NCBI GenBank assembly: GCA_003104895.1
Contig: PQAG01000046.1
Location: forward strand, 10,748-17,242
Origin: Nitrosomonadales bacterium
GTDB taxonomy: Bacteria > Pseudomonadota > Gammaproteobacteria > Burkholderiales > Sulfuricellaceae
Reading direction: 5' to 3'
Length of the DNA: 6,495 bases
Part shown: positions 6,109 to 6,495 of the stretch, in pieces
Numbering within the stretch: position 1 is the first letter of the stretch
How the letters are laid out: every line of letters starts with the position of its first letter
The notes under the pieces: generated by a model
Told to the model about the DNA's origin: nothing
The model's database searches: none
What the model saw: the letters and a program-made list of their open reading frames with translations, nothing else
Program-made: the position numbers and the translations under genes

Positions 6109-6223
6109 ACAACGCCTGATCATGAAACTCACCATGCCCGCCCCAGCCCTCCCCCCCCGTTGCCTGAGCGCAGCCGGAGGCAGGAGGAGGGGGGCGCAGG
6201 CTCGCTGCGCGAGTTTCACATTA
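6100..6223. repeat. Family-A palindromic repeat (copy 2) at the tlpA-like/menC junction
   Basis: Bases 6100-6136 match 443-479 (29 of 37, ungapped), including gatcatgaaactcaccatg. The right end gcgagtttcacatta (about 6209-6223) is the inverted counterpart of the left tgaaactc terminus. The 25-bp internal unit appears once, at 6158-6182, with two differences from the exact copy at 591-615. It is flanked by a C-run (6149-6158) and a G-run (6183-6194) that can pair. The element is about 100-120 bases, shorter than copy 1, which has three internal units. It covers the last codons of the thioredoxin gene and the first codons of menC. Confidence 0.75.
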
Positions 6224-6495
6224 AGCGCAAGCCGTATCATCCCCTACCGCCTGCCGCTGCGGGCGGAGTGGGCCAGCGCGCAGGGCAGCTTCGCAGAACG
6301 GCGCGGCTGGCTCTTGCGGCTGGAAACGGACGCAGGCCTGATCGGCTGGGGGGATTGCGCCCCGCTGCCTGAGCACGATGCAGCAGGAGAACTGGATGCG
6401 CTGGGGCAGGCGCTGGCCGGCCTGGACCTGGAGGCAGCCCGGCAACGGCTGTCTTCAGCCCAGCTCCACCCTGCCGTGCGCTGCGCGGCGGATGT
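6122..6495 (+). CDS. menC: o-Succinylbenzoate synthase (MenC), N-terminal part
   Basis: MenC is an enolase-superfamily enzyme that dehydrates SHCHC to o-succinylbenzoate in the cytoplasm. The frame runs open to the window edge. The N-terminal capping domain is recognisable from codon 6236 on: IIPYRLPLRAEWASAQGSF, RRGWLLRLET, LIGWGDCAPLPEHD. The catalytic Lys and metal-binding Asp/Glu residues lie beyond the window. The start is odd. Homology begins at about 6230, but the nearest in-frame canonical starts upstream are ATG 6134, 6122 and 6098, all before or inside the family-A repeat, and only a CTG (6164) lies between. The first 33-38 residues (MKLTMPAPALPPRC and on, with an Arg-rich stretch) are therefore repeat-encoded. 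No clear Shine-Dalgarno precedes any of the three ATGs; 6098 would overlap the previous gene by 11 bases. Product confident, start uncertain. Confidence 0.88.
   Translation, partial: MKLTMPAPALPPRCLSAAGGRRRGAQARCASFTLSASRIIPYRLPLRAEWASAQGSFAERRGWLLRLETDAGLIGWGDCAPLPEHDAAGELDALGQALAGLDLEAARQRLSSAQLHPAVRCAAD

Overview
The window looks like a chromosomal segment of a GC-rich (low-to-mid 60s % by eye) respiratory proteobacterium, most likely a betaproteobacterium. This is inferred from close textual resemblance of MenB, MenA, MenC and the NorD/CbbO-type protein to proteins of that group; no search was run. All genes read on the + strand.

Layout: (1) 1-435 is the C-terminal end of a NorD/CbbO-family von Willebrand A protein. 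(2) 436-766 has no gene. It holds a repeat of a family with tgaaactc termini and a strong internal hairpin (family A), then a second palindromic repeat rich in C and G runs (family B), then a possible extended -10 promoter. (3) 767-1582 is menB. (4) 1604-4682 is a large MmeI-like (type IIL) restriction-methyltransferase gene. A one-base insertion at 3821-3823 splits it into an 810-codon ORF and a C-terminal ORF. Three family-B palindromic elements also sit inside it, and each leaves the reading frame intact. (5) 4679-5578 is menA, overlapping the restriction gene by 4 bases. (6) 5575-6108 is a TlpA/ResA-like periplasmic thioredoxin, overlapping menA by 4 bases. (7) From about 6122 to the window edge is the start of menC. 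Its N-terminal codons lie inside a second family-A repeat.

How the genes fit together: menB (DHNA-CoA synthase), menA (DHNA prenyltransferase) and menC (o-succinylbenzoate synthase) are three steps of classical menaquinone synthesis, so this is a men operon. The restriction-modification gene sits between menB and menA with almost no spacer, so menA translation may be coupled to it. The thioredoxin lies between menA and menC and may link the locus to periplasmic thiol or cytochrome c maturation chemistry.

The most notable features are the palindromic repeats used as coding sequence, three times in the restriction gene and once as the apparent N-terminus of MenC, together with the frameshift in the restriction gene.
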